Source: Antedon mediterranea
Lineage: Eukaryota > Echinodermata > Crinoidea > Comatulida > Antedonidae
Length of the DNA: 64,000 nucleotides
Reading direction: 5' to 3'
Assembly (NCBI RefSeq): GCF_964355755.1
Contig: NC_092680.1
Location: 9,649,001-9,713,000, forward strand
Program-made: the position numbers and the translations under genes
Part shown: positions 46,840 to 60,400 of the stretch, piece by piece
How the letters are laid out: each line of letters opens with the position of its first letter
How positions within the stretch are numbered: position 1 is the first letter of the stretch
Notes under the pieces: model-generated
Told to the model about the DNA's origin: nothing
What the model saw: only the letters and a program-made list of their open reading frames with translations
Database searches by the model: none

Positions 46840-47480
46840 GTGGAGTCTGTTAGGGATATTTTGGTTCACTTTTTTCCAAAAGCACCAAATTTGGTACTTC
46901 CTGACATTTTTTTGAAAAATGTTCTATTAAGCAGAATAGAAACATATTATATTCTGAACAATTTGACACCAAAATTAACTTTCCAAGCCACCCACCCAAT
47001 AATGAGATATGGCAATTTGCCTGAAAAAACAAGTCAAAGGTAAAATATGGTATTTCTGGTCATTATAGTAAATAGAAATGTTTATGTTCTGAACATTTTG
47101 ACACCAAAATTAACTCTCTATGATAAGTAGTTTTATGGATAGCAAAATATATTAACCTTAATGCAGTTGACAATTGTATCATAAAGGTCAAAGGCAAAAC
47201 TGCTTACTTCCGGGCATTTTTTGACACCAAAATAAACTGTCTGTGACAATTATTTAGAGATATGGCAATGCCTTAAAAATATGGGTGACTGGGTCAAAGG
47301 TCAAAAATACTTTATTAGAGTAAATAGGAATGTTTATGTTCTGAACAGTTTGAGTTAACAATTAACTCTCTATGACCAGTAGTTTCAGAGATATAGAGTG
47401 TTTAAGCGAAAATGTCCGCCATTTTAAATTATGCAAATTAGGTGACCCAAGGGGTCATTTTGCTAGGCGCCCATCAAAAA
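46840..47480 (+). repeat. Degenerate tandem repeat of about 130-170 bp
   Basis: Phrases such as TTCTGAACATTTTGACACC, AAAATTAACTCTCTATGA and GAGATATGGCAAT recur about four times with drift. No coding function. Confidence 0.6.
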
Positions 47481-47879
47481 TTGAATTCGTATAGGGTGGT
47501 CAACCTGTATACCCAAATTTGGTGTTTTTGGAAGAAACTGAACCAAACACTCTTATTTCAGCCCTAACAAACTCCACTAACACATGCACTTTGATTCTAC
47601 CACTGTTTGTGTATCATTTTGAAAAGAAGAAAGGTTCATCCTATCAACGCCAATTGACAACACTAAAGAGGCTAACAAAAATCTTCAAGGAGCTTGTTTT
47701 TATTAATTTTCTTATACAATACTTTTTTTCCAGAATTTCTGATAATATATACAGTACTTCATTTACATTTTATACATAGATTTTGAATAACAGTTTATTT
47801 ATAACAACAGACTAATACTTTGAGTTACCTAGGGGCATTCTAAACCATATTCAAACAATTGACACATGCTTGATATTTT

Positions 47880-48030
47880 TCAGGTGGTAGAACAAGACCT
47901 GGCTTGTGTGCACTTTAAAGAATCCAGTGCATCTTTCGGACTAGCAGGGGTTTACCCTAGTGTGCTTGTCCATCTCGGTCCATGTTATTGTTGTGGACAA
48001 TCGAATGAGCACCGTTTATGGCAGCTTTAC
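47880..48030 (+). mobile_element. SINE core fragment
   Basis: TGTGTGCACTTTAAAGAAT, GCATCTTTCGGACTAGCAG and GGTTTACCCTAGTGTGC match the SINE core of 44268..44473, more diverged. Confidence 0.6.
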
Positions 48031-48472
48031 AACATCAATATTGTTGTCCACACCTGTGGAAATTCAGTCAAGTTATTCTCACAAGCTAAATCAATATTTT
48101 TCTTGATTTTGTTGTAATTAATTATCATCTTCTATACGTCTGTATGTAAAGCTGAAAGATAAAGTTAAAATAAATTGTATGTATTAAATATATACATCAA
48201 ATGTAGTTTGGTAATAATTAAGAAGTACAAACATTGAATAAAATAAGAAATACTGTTGCTACATTTGTTGATTATTGTTTTTTGTGCTTGCAACTAAAAT
48301 GTTAATTGGCGGAAGATAATTGTTTTCGAACAGATTTTAAAAACTTAATTATAATTTGAATTTTTTGATTCCAACATTTTTCTTTTATGTATAGTGATTT
48401 ATTATGCTTGCCAAAAATATGACTGAACATTATACGGCTTGGCCTTCTTCTAAGCAGGCCTAATCCTCTTGA

Positions 48473-51400
48473 TTAATTTATTTTGCCATCTATTATTAGG
48501 AATAAATACCTTCCCAGTAAGCCTCCTGACTGGCTATAGAACTTATTGAAATCTAGTCGCAACATAAATTGACTTAGATGTGGACTTGTTTGATGACTAC
48601 GCACACCACTTAAAATCTTGAATAATAGTGAAGATTGACGATTAAAACCCTTTAAAAAACCAAAAATATAATATGTTTAATTCATAAAAAAACTTTAAAA
48701 TTATGATATAGCCTATTTTAGAGGCTCTGTGTCTGTATTCACCATTCTCACTTTGGCGATTAATTAATTAATTAATTTATTTTTTTTATTTTTTATATTT
48801 ATTCGACTTCTCACTAACTCAGTTAGTGAAGGATCTGGACCAAAAGGTGGTAAACACCTCTAAAACGGTCCAGTCCCAATTTGCACAGTGGCTGTGTTTG
48901 TGTGGACTAGTACACCGGGGTAACCCCCTACACGTCTCGAAAGATGTACTAGGTTCTTTAAAGTGCGCATGAGCTATGTGTACACTGGACCTACGGTTTA
49001 TAGTCCTTATCCGAGAAGACTCGTTCTACCACCAGAACCATGGAGCGAGTGAGCCTCGAACCCTTGCCGATGTTATGGCTACGTAATTACGGTTCCACTG
49101 TCTTAACCGCTCGGCCACTCACTCGCGATTAAGGAAAACACCCTGAAAATTTGAATTCTCCTATCTAGGTAACGGCCACATTGTCATTTCAAAATATAAT
49201 TATTGTGTGTAACCCCATTGATTATACTTATAATACTTTATTTTTTATAATTGGTGTAGTTGAACCGGCACTAAAAAAAAGCCCAATAAATCTATGTTGA
49301 TTTAAGAAAACAAAATTGTAGATTTAATATTTTTATCCAGGATATAAAATATGATCTAGTTAATTATAAAAACTAGAATGACACTCCAAGAGTGCATACC
49401 TCCGCCTACTGTAAAATTCTCCTACATATAGTTGGGAAGCCAGGAAGGGTTTACCTGCAACCTCCATCAAATTATGTAACAATTTTTTTTGCTTCCTTAT
49501 ATCAATACAAATCAATTTTTTGCTGTTGGCCAAAAAATAAATTGGGATACTTGGTCAGTAAAGCGGCTAAAAGGTCAATATGGTCAACTACTACTAACTA
49601 CTGGGTGTATTGGAATATATTTTGTGACAAACTATTTAGAAGACCCATATTTCTATTCACTGTAATGGGAAACTTTTCCTAAAGTGGACAGAAACCCCTT
49701 TTCTGACCACTGGTCAAGAAATTGGCCATATGAATATCTCAGCAACCACTGGTCGGAAAGTGGTCTCAAATTACTCGCAAAGTATACAGTATATTTATTT
49801 TCTGAATTTCTTAATTCTTTAACAGTAACACTAATGTTATTGATTTGTACTATATACGTTTAATTAATGGAGGCCGTCTCCACACTGCCCAAATCATCAT
49901 GCTATAATACCAAATTTTACAAAATTTACCCAGTTTTATTCGATCTTGCTTGTGTTTATAATGTTGAAATCTAAAGACAAGTCAAAGTAAACCATACTAT
50001 GACTATTTTATAATATTTCTAATGGACATTATTGTTATCTAATCGTCCTCCTTTTTGTTAGATTTACTAATAATTTAAGAAGCATCCTATCCTAAATATA
50101 GGTTTGTGAAAAAAGATTACTATATGCAACTAATTTACATATTTTTGTTTGTTTGTACTAAAAAGATTCAATATGACTAAGTATGTTGCATAAAACAGCT
50201 TATTGTAATGGAGGAAACACTGGAACATCTGACCAAAACAAACCTAAGTTCTTCTAGAATTGCTAAATTATTAATATTTCATTTTAATTAATTCACATGT
50301 AGTATGATGCTTAAGGTTTACTGTGCATTTTTAAACATGGAAGAGTTGTTGGTTCTTAAATAGTATTAGTTATAAATTATTATAAGTTAGTGATTCCAAC
50401 AAAAAGGATGAGTAAATAAACAATATTCTTCTTTATAACATAATTATAGTCATATGTCTACATTTACTTTATTCGTTTTTATTGTTCAACTATGGTTTAA
50501 AAATATGTAACAGTATGTAGTATAGCAATTTTCATTCATTTACCGGAGTTCATAAACAGTTAAACAGTGATTAGTTTCCAATTGTAATTATAATACTAAA
50601 TACAGTACAAGATTTAATTCGACCCTATGACGAATTATAGGTTATATGCATTGATTTAAATAAGGATCATTTATTTTTAAAAGATATATTGATTTTGTCA
50701 TATTTAATTATAATATATAAAAGATAGGATCTTGGTAGCGCGAAAACGTCAGCCAGTATTATAACACATCGAGTCACTTGAATAAAAACAACCCGATCTT
50801 TAATTATAATTAATGTATACACTAAGAAATAAAATTTAACAAACAATACGGATATAAAAAAAAATCGTCTTTCGTTTCCCAAAGTGAGACTCAATCTTGG
50901 TACCTTAAATGCTATAGACACGAGCACAGACCATTCGCAAATGACTAATAGTTGAAGAAAGATTCTTCCGTGTATTTACCACTTTGGTGCAGATAGATTA
51001 ATTTTGTACTATTACTTAGTATGAACTCAATCTTCAGGTGCTTGGCTCTGAATGATAGTCATAAGTGAATACAAAAAGCTATAATGAAGTTGTAAGGCAA
51101 ACTGTTAATGTGAACAATAGTATGCTAATTAGCAAGTACAACAAATCTCTATTTCCTGGACAGTCTATTGTAAACCGAATTCCTATTATCTAAATTACTG
51201 ATACCTTAATAGAAACTTTCTCCTATGTCTACATGCACTGACTAATTCGTTCCTATGGTTAAGTGAGCTGGTTTCAGGTTTGCATATAACGTAATACTAG
51301 CATTGGAATATGGTTTACACTTCTTTATTATTCGCCATTTAATGTTATACTTTATGTTATCATCTTTTAGCTTCCAGATGTACTGGCTAAGTGTTGTGCT

Positions 51401-54400
51401 GTTTTTGTATTTAACATTACGGAATGAACTATTGTGTGCGTTATAATTATATCTGCATTTTAAAATGTTTTCAGTTAGTCCGACATATGTTTCAACTTTA
51501 TTATCACCATCTGTTGTTACTGTAGCCTGATAAACAACACCACTGGTTAGGCATTTCCGATCAATGGGCATTCATTTCGGCAGTTACATTGCTTGATGTT
51601 ATCACAGGGCATATCATTACGTAATACATTTTTGTTGTGGGCCGATATTATACACCCTATATTAGGCATACAACTATATCTGATTTTAATGGTGTTTCTA
51701 TTAAATATTTTTCGTAGCTCATGGTTATGTGGAAAACATTCATCTGCAGTCTTTAAAGAACTCGTGCCCTATTTTGGTTTTCACGTTGGCACTGTAAGGC
51801 GGGTTGAACCAGACGATATTTCTTTTCCTTGTCTTTTTCATGTTGTTTTGACCGCGCTGGTATTGGTCGGGTTGTACTTCAGATTGTGGTCGTATCCACT
51901 TTCATACAAGGCTTCTTGGTACGGTTTCTTTGATTCATTGAAAACAGTTTCATTCAAAGAAATGTTTGATAATCTTTTGTTTATGCCTTCAGGAATGTAA
52001 ATAAAATGAAAAATAAGGTTTCCTGAGCATTCTGACGATCTATATTTATTTTAAAATGTAGTATATTTTCACCATTTTGTTAACTTACACGTGTCACTTT
52101 TAACGTGCTCGTATAACATGTTTTCAAGTTGAAAAGTGAATAAAATATGATGAAATTGCTAAAGAAAGGTTGTAAAACAGAAATCGGGCAGGAAGAGCAC
52201 ATTATAGTTTAACTCGCAGTACACCTGCAAAATTCTGCGCACTTATGGCAATTTTTAAACGTACTTTAATTTTATCGAAAATCTATTTTGACAATTTTGA
52301 AAATATTAAGCGCGGTTACAGTAAGCATGCGTTAAATGCGTTACGCACTTAATTGTATTGCCATATGATTACAGTACACATGCGTTATATGGGTTACGCA
52401 CTTAATTGTATTTCCATATGATAACAGTACGCATGCATTATATGCGTTATGCACTTAATTGTATTGCCATATGATTACAGTACGCATGCATTATATGCGT
52501 TATGCACTTAATTGTATTGCCATATGATTACAGTAAGCATGCATTATATGCGTTACGCACTTAATTGTATTGCCATATGATTACAGTTATATGCGTTTAT
52601 GTACTTAATTGTATTGCCATATGATTACAGTAAGCATGCGTTATATGGGTTACGCACTTAATTGTATTGCCATATGATTACAGTACGCATGCGATATATG
52701 GGTTACGCACTTAATTGTATTGCCATATGATTACAGTACGCATGCGTTACGCACTTAATTGTATTGCCATATGATTACAGTACGCATGCGTTATATGTGT
52801 TACGCACTTAATTGTATTGCCATATGATTACAGTATGCATGCGTTATATGGGTTACGCACTTAATTGTATTGCCATATGATTACAGTACGCATGCGTTAT
52901 ATGGGTTACGCTGTTACTGCAGAGTGCATGTATTTATTTTATATTACTTTAGTTCCTATTATTCTAGTAGTTTCTGCCCTATGAATATTCATTTATTCTG
53001 TTACTTTCTTATTTGCATTCTCATTTACATATTATTTGCCAAGTGTGCACAGTGTGCTGTTTCTCCTTTGTTTTCCTTTGTCCTAATTTTCTTTTGTTCT
53101 GTTCAATTGTTGTTTGCCTGTGCAAGGGTACAGGTCTGTGCAAGTGCATAAGCAGCCATTATTTTTCTTTTACCAGCTCTCTTATTACTATTGGATATTT
53201 CTGGGATTTTACTTTGTTTTGGAATTACTTTGCAAATGTTGACATAATTGTGGATGGTGCATATTAAAGGAAGTTGCTTTAAACATTAATTTTACTCTTT
53301 TAATTTCTGTATGTTGTGAGAGCAGCGTACATTAAAACAAGGAATCAACAGCTCCAATTAAATACGCACTTAATTGTATTGCCATATGATTACAGTACGC
53401 ATGCGTTATATGGGTTACGCACTTAATTGTATTGCCATATGATTACAGTACGCATGCGATATATGGGTTACGCACTTAATTGTATTGCCATATGATTACA
53501 GTAAGCATGCGTTATATGCGTTACGCACTTAATTGTATTGCCATATAATTACAGTCCGCATGCGTTATATGCGTTACGTACTTAATTGTATTGCCATATG
53601 ATTACAGTACGCATGCATTATATGCGTTATGCACTTAATTGTATTGCTATATGATTACAGTAAGCATGCGTTATATGCGTTTACGCACTTAATTGTATTG
53701 CCATATGATTACAGTACACATGCGTTATATGGGTTACGCACTTAAATTGTATTGCCATATGATTACAGTAAGCATGCGTTATATGCGTTACGCACTTAAT
53801 TGTATTGCCAGAGGATTACAGTACGCATGCGTTATATGCGTTACGCACTTAATTGTATTGCCATATAATTACAGTACGCATGCGATATATGGGTTACGAA
53901 CTTAATTGTATTGCCATATGATTACAGTACGCATGCGTTATATGGGTTTCGCACTTAATTGTATTGCCATATGATTACAGTATGCATGCGATATATGGGT
54001 TACGCACTTAATTGTATTGCCATATGATTAGAGTAAGCATGCGTTATATGGGTTACGCACTTAATTGTATTGCCATATAATTACAGTACGCACTTAATTG
54101 TATTGCCATATGATCAAATATTACCTGAAATTCATGAGTACCAAATTTGATTTAATTATGATACATATTTGAGAAGATATGAGTACAATACAAACATGAT
54201 TTCTTTAAATCGCACGTAGAGTGCGTAGATTGCGCATCGTAAAATGATAATCACATCGATTCCTGGCCATAAGGAATATTCTCTGAAAAATTAACGTAGC
54301 TAGATAAAATTGATCTCAAGATAATAAATAAGGTTATATGCATGATGATGCATATAACCTAATTAATAATAATCTTGGTGGTGAGAGATTTAACTGTGAT

Positions 54401-57400
54401 GTTTTTTATTAGAATGAATAGAATTATGTATTACTGAGGACTTCCAATACAAAGTATCCATTTATACTGTACCATACTCACACAACAGTCACTGAGAATG
54501 AGATATAATAAAAAATGAAAAATAAAGGGTAAAGTAAATATAAACATAGAGACCAAGGTGCTAAATATTTGTATGCCCATTTTCTTGACCAGTGGTTAAC
54601 TTTTGGCACTTGTTTATTAGAGTGATATCAATACAAGTGTTTTTTTATATGAAGCACGGCAATATTCCCCTAAGCTATTGTAAATGTGCAGACAAAAATG
54701 TTTTTACCAGCTATAGGTTCTCAAAACAAGGTGTTTTTTAACATTTTGATCTATTGTATTAGAGCAATATAAATATATAATGTACTTTGCGAGTAATTTG
54801 GGACGACAATTATCACTTTCCGACGAGTGGTTGCTGAGATATTCATATGGCCAATTTCTTGACCAGTAGTCAAAAAGGGTTTCCGTCCTCTTTTGGCAAA
54901 AGTTTATCATTAGAGTGAATAGAAATATGTCTTCCAATACACTCAGTAGTTAATAAGTTACGCAAAGTCTTAACTTTGACCATATTGACCGCTTTTAGCT
55001 GCTGTACTGACCAAGTATCCTAATTTTTTTTTCCACCAACAGCAACAAATTGATTTGTATTGATATAAGGAAGCAAAAAACAGGTAGGTAAATCCTTTCT
55101 GGCTCCCCATAAAAATTGTTGTGTGTGTGATTAGGCTTATTTACTACAACCATGTGTATGCAAATTTGGTGTAACTATGGTCATAGTTATGTAACCAGCC
55201 TTTCAACTAACAATAGTTTCAGTTGACTAACAATAGAACAGCAACGCCAAAAAAAACCTTTTAAAACCTGTACATTAAATCAAATTATGTTTTAAATATA
55301 CAAATCACAAATTATAACTCTTGCCTCTTGTACAAAAATGAAGTTTTTTGTATAAGTAGTTTTTCGAAAAAATGCAATTTCAGTTTACTTGTTACTTTGA
55401 GACTGCTCGTTGTCTTTTGAAAATTGTCTCCTATCTTTTAACACTAGCAAGTCTTAAAATAATATTTAAAAAATTGTCCAATGGAGTCATCCGTTGCAAC
55501 ATATCTATCTATTTTTTCATTTTAGTAAAGAGCTTGAAATTATTTTTTCAGTAATCCTGCTAACAAACAGACAAACACACGCGATCGAATACATATACTG
55601 TACCTCCTTGCAGAGGTAAATTATATATTATAGAGCGAAACCTTACCACTAAGCAAACTGCAAGAGAAATCTACTTTATACAAAATTTTAAACAAGCAAC
55701 TGCTTTGTCAAGCACTTCATTTTAGCATAAAACAGGATTTGAAACAATGAAATTATGAACATATTTTGATGAACTACTAACCTGTGCAATTCTTTCCATG
55801 TATGATATTTCACGTGCTGTCATGGTTACAGTTTGCATCAACAAAGTGCAAAATGAGTGGCATATGTCCAGTATCTCATTGAGACAATGACGAACCTACA
55901 ACAAATATGAAATCAAAGTGATAAAGAAATATGTGTATACTTTCAATAAATCTGTTTTAGATAACACTAGCTTTAAAATTAGGCCTACACTAAATAAACC
56001 CAAATATTGTCAGAGCTCAATTTACAGTAGAACCTCTTGTTTGAAACACCTCTGTTCAACATCCCTATTAAGGAGACTCTCCCATGAAATGGACTATGAA
56101 AAAAATACAGGGAAAATTTCACTACGCCCGACCCCAATTCAAGGGACACCTTACTAATATAGTGTACACTTTAATGAACAAGTGGACATATTTGAAAAAA
56201 AATATAGGGAAAATTTCACTACAGCCAAGCCCTATTCAAGGGACACCATATTAAGGGTACACTTTAATGAACAATGGAACATATTTGAAAAAAATATAAG
56301 GGAAGCCCTATTCAAAGGACACCCCTATTAAGGAACACTTTGTTGGGTCTCAAAGATTGTACTGTATACAATTTGAAATAAATATGTTTACTACTTACTG
56401 GTTTCATAAGTAGAAAAGACTGTGCCATGAGTGAGGCGAGGAACTGGTCGTGAGCAAAGCGAACTTCTTCAAAATCACGAGTTGACTGAATTTTTTGTAT
56501 CAATCCAGAAAACTGACTTTCAAGAACATCAACCTAGTTAAGTTTGTAAAAATCTATTTGAATTGAAAACCAATAAAGTCAACTAACTATAAGCTTCCAG
56601 TTTTTCCTGAAAAATGTTTTTCTAATGTATTATTTTATCATGCGAAAGGATTTTGGCTCGGACCCTTCACCTGCACCCAATCACTGTATAGCTTTATTAT
56701 GAGGTGCATGGGGATCAACCTTCCAAAAGGCTTGAGAAAGGTTATAAAAGTATATACAGAATATTCAAAATTCACTATTACATTGTATTAGAGATGATTT
56801 GAACCAATAACTCTGAAATAGATAAGGAAGTATGTCAAGCACCAAGCCACAGTGCCAGCCTGGACAGATCATACTATGTGTGATGAGCTTTGAAACTTTA
56901 TTCACTTGCCATGTATTTGAGTACAGTCTAAAATAGTTTTATTTGCAATAATGTATCAGATATTATGTAATCATGATTTCTATACCTGTAAATAATACTG
57001 TAGGTTGTCTAGTAAAAATGCCATGTTGTTGCGAAGACGCCATTTACTTGAATCCCAGCGGCCTGTCAGATGATGTTTCTGTTGCATCTGTGTGGCCCAA
57101 CATTGTTGAAGTTCTAGTTGAACTCGCTTCACATTCAATAGGAACTTAAACACAGTATTATATCTAAAGAGAACCATACTGAAGATTATTTGTAAATATA
57201 TTACATTTGTTTTTTAATCTTCAATTGTATAATAAACCTTCTTTCTAAGGTATTTTTTATTAGGCTATATGCTTTATCATGCATATAACCTCTTGATTCT
57301 GTCAGAATATTTATTTATTCTTTCCTTAGCACTATTTTGTCCGTCAATTATCTTGATATCAGTTTCATCTAGCTAAGGCAATTTTTCAGAGTATATTCCT

Positions 57401-60400
57401 TATGGCCAGGAATCGATGTGGTTATGTTTTCACGGTGCACAATACAAAATTACGCGGGATTTAACGAAATCACGTTTGTAATCATATCTTCACAAGCATG
57501 AATCACAATTAAAAAAAAATTTGGTGCTCATAAATTTCAGGTCATATTTCATCATATGGCAATACAATTACCTGCGTAGCGCATATAACGCATGCGTACG
57601 CACGCCTAAAATTTTCAAAATTGTCACAATTTATTTTCGATGAAATTAGAGTAAGTTTCAGGCAATTTTAAGCATTTAAAAAATTGCCATGAGTGCACAG
57701 ATTTTTGCGCGAGCACTGCGCGTTAAACGTTAATGCGCACTATTTTTGTCCGATTTCTGTTGTACAACCTTTCTTTAACAATATCATCATATTTTATTCA
57801 CTTTTCAACGCTAAATTGCGTTATACCAGCACGTCAAAAGTGACAGGCTACGCACGTGTAAGTTAAAAAAAGGGTGAAAATATGCTAAATTTTAAAATTA
57901 ATATACATCGTTAGAATGCTCGGGAACACCTATTTTTTATTTCATTTTCTTGAAGTGTATGTATCATATGTATGATTTATTATGAAATTAAGAGAACAAA
58001 AGTTGATTAAGTCATCATTAATGGCATATTAAATTTTAAAAAATTAATTTCGACAATCAAACAAATTATAACATTTTCTTAGGCCGAAATAACAAACTTA
58101 ACATTAACTTAAAGATGTATTGTCCCTTGAGACACAACAAATGAAGGTCAAAATATTCTAAATTTAAATTGGCCATATCAAAGTAATATTAAAGTTATTC
58201 TCTTTAAGTTGAAAATTCGAGCCAAAAACAACAAGTTTACGTAATTAACAGGTAAATTAATTTTATTACATTTCGTCTGGAAAATCGTCGCAAGCGAAAG
58301 TAAACAAAGATTTCAAACCACGAGTATGCATTATGCATGATGCTAATTAGGATTGTTTACAACTCGTCACTGTTGAGAAGGTGTTTTCACACAGATCGTG
58401 AGGAAGTTTTATAATTATGCATACAGAGTAGCCAAACAAGCGCGTTGCATTATGAGATATGTTTTGATCGAAAACTTTGACTGGAAGTCAAAGTTATTTT
58501 TTGAACAAAAAAACGTCTGCATTTCAGTTAAATGATTTTTTTTTCGACTAATTTTTGGTGGAAGTTAGTAACTATTATGATACTTCAAAATGACCCACCT
58601 TTTTTCGAAATATTAAAAAAAAATGTTTTTGGAAATTAGTCAAAGGGACAATACATCTTTAAAGTTAAAAGTATATAGTTTGACAGTGCATTATTTTTTA
58701 AAATTTTTAAAGATGTCATCATAGTAAAACATTATAATTCATTGCGGTATGTAATAATCTATCTGCACCAAAGTGGTTACTGCATAGTAAATAGACGGAG
58801 GAATCTTTCCATAACTTTTAGTCAGTTGTGTATGGCTCGGTGGTCTTTGCTCGTGTCTATAGCATTCAAGGTACCGAGTTTGAGTCTCACCTTGGGAAAC
58901 GAAACGAAATGAGATCTTTTTTTATTATCCGTATTGTTTGTTCAATTGTATTTCTTAGTGTATAGATTATACACATGATTTATAATGAAATCTAGATAAC
59001 AACACAAATGTGGTTTATGACATTATATACACAGAAGGATCTTTGATCGGATTATGATATCGGCTATTGTATTTGCGTTAGCAAGATCCCATCATATATA
59101 TTATAAATAACTAAAAAGATTCTGAGAAAATCAATCAATCAATATATCTTAAATCAATCAATTATCTTTATTTAAATCAATGCATATAACCTATAAATCG
59201 TCAGAATTAAATCTAGTTATATGGTAGTAACACTAATTTGGTCATTAAAACACTGGTACACAGGTGCTTGTTCTTCAGGATTATGCAGGAAATGTGAAAG
59301 GAGTATACAAGTGTGCTGCTTCTCTATGAGGTGGTAAAAGAAATATACATTATTATTTATACTTACTTATCCAATACACTTTGAGTAAATAGAATGTGTA
59401 GTGGCCATTGGACAGAGAAAGACATTCCCAGTGATGCCCAACCAGTTGTCTGTGCTGCTATCTCAGGCTCTGAAAAATGCAAACACTTCTTACAAAAATT
59501 TCATCCACTACATTTACATTGTACCCAAAGGTATAGTCTAGGTTTTAGACAGCAATTCGGCTAAATTATGAAAAAAAAAAACATTTTGGCACACAGACCG
59601 TGCCATACTTGCTGGAACTACAGCAGTTATGGACAAAAATCAAAACATTGAAATACTATAAAAGGTACTTTACAACTTACTTTTGCCGGTTGTTTTCGTT
59701 TGAGCTTTTGTTACAGTGAGTTTAAACATTGAGAATGCCTCATCTTCCATGAGTACTTTATGCGCTGCTTGCTTGAATGCAGAATTTATATCTTACAAAA
59801 AACACATTTAAAAAATAAAATTTAAAGTATGATAAAATATTGATTAATTTAATACATAAAATAAAAAAGGCAATATAGATGGGTATATAGTGGTATATAT
59901 TATATATAGACTATAATATATTACAAATTATGCTATGTAAACAGTTAGTCTTATGAATATGCAAAAGCACACCAAGAATAATCCTATCTTGTGACATAAA
60001 TGATTTCACAAAAGAATATAGTTGAACCTCCGTGAACAGCCGCACTTTCAAAAGCCTGTTTGTTCCGTAAGCGGCCACGGCCACAATTAGATTTTGTGTA
60101 TCGTACATTACCTCCGGTAAGCGGCCACCAGAAAAATTAAATTGAGTTATTAAGAATGTCAAAAAATATTGAGCATAGCCATAATACATGATTTTGGCCA
60201 TCTATCGATAGAACCACCTGTAAGCGGTCACCCTCGGGGCAAAAAGTGGCTGCATACTGCATTCAACTGTAGTTAAGAATTGTATTTACCATGTTCTGTT
60301 GTTGGTGTCGGGGGTGCCTTTAGCAAATTCTGACTCATATCAATGAACACTAAAAATAATTCACCCCTTCCTAGTAGGTAGAAATCTTTGATGGTGTTAA

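Larger units (their letters stand above)
52080..54330 (+). mobile_element. Dispersed element, copy B, carrying the satellite
   Basis: Left flank ACACGTGTCACTTTTAACGT with ACAGAAATCGGGC, and right flank ATTCCTGGCCATAAGGAATA with AGCTAGATAAAATTGATCTC, match copies A (24330) and C (57310). Between them the single internal segment has become the 53-bp satellite. Confidence 0.75.
49373..55620 (-). mobile_element. Helitron-like element, inverted, with nested insertions
   Basis: The 3' end at 49373 reads (minus strand) GCACTCTTGGAGTG, then TCATTCTAG and T: hairpin plus CTAG. The 5' end near 55620 matches the 11086 element (TTTACCTCTGCAAGGAGGTA), as do the blocks AAAATTGTCTCCTATC, CAAGAGGCAAGAGTTATAA and AACAGCAACGCCAAAAA. 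It contains a pair of inverted repeats, a Penelope-like relic, a SINE and two satellite blocks. It fills most of the last TUBGCP4 intron. Confidence 0.55.

Noticed and set aside
52316-54110. CRISPR-like regular repeats
   Set aside because: The 53-bp units are directly adjacent with no unique spacers, in a eukaryotic intron: a satellite.
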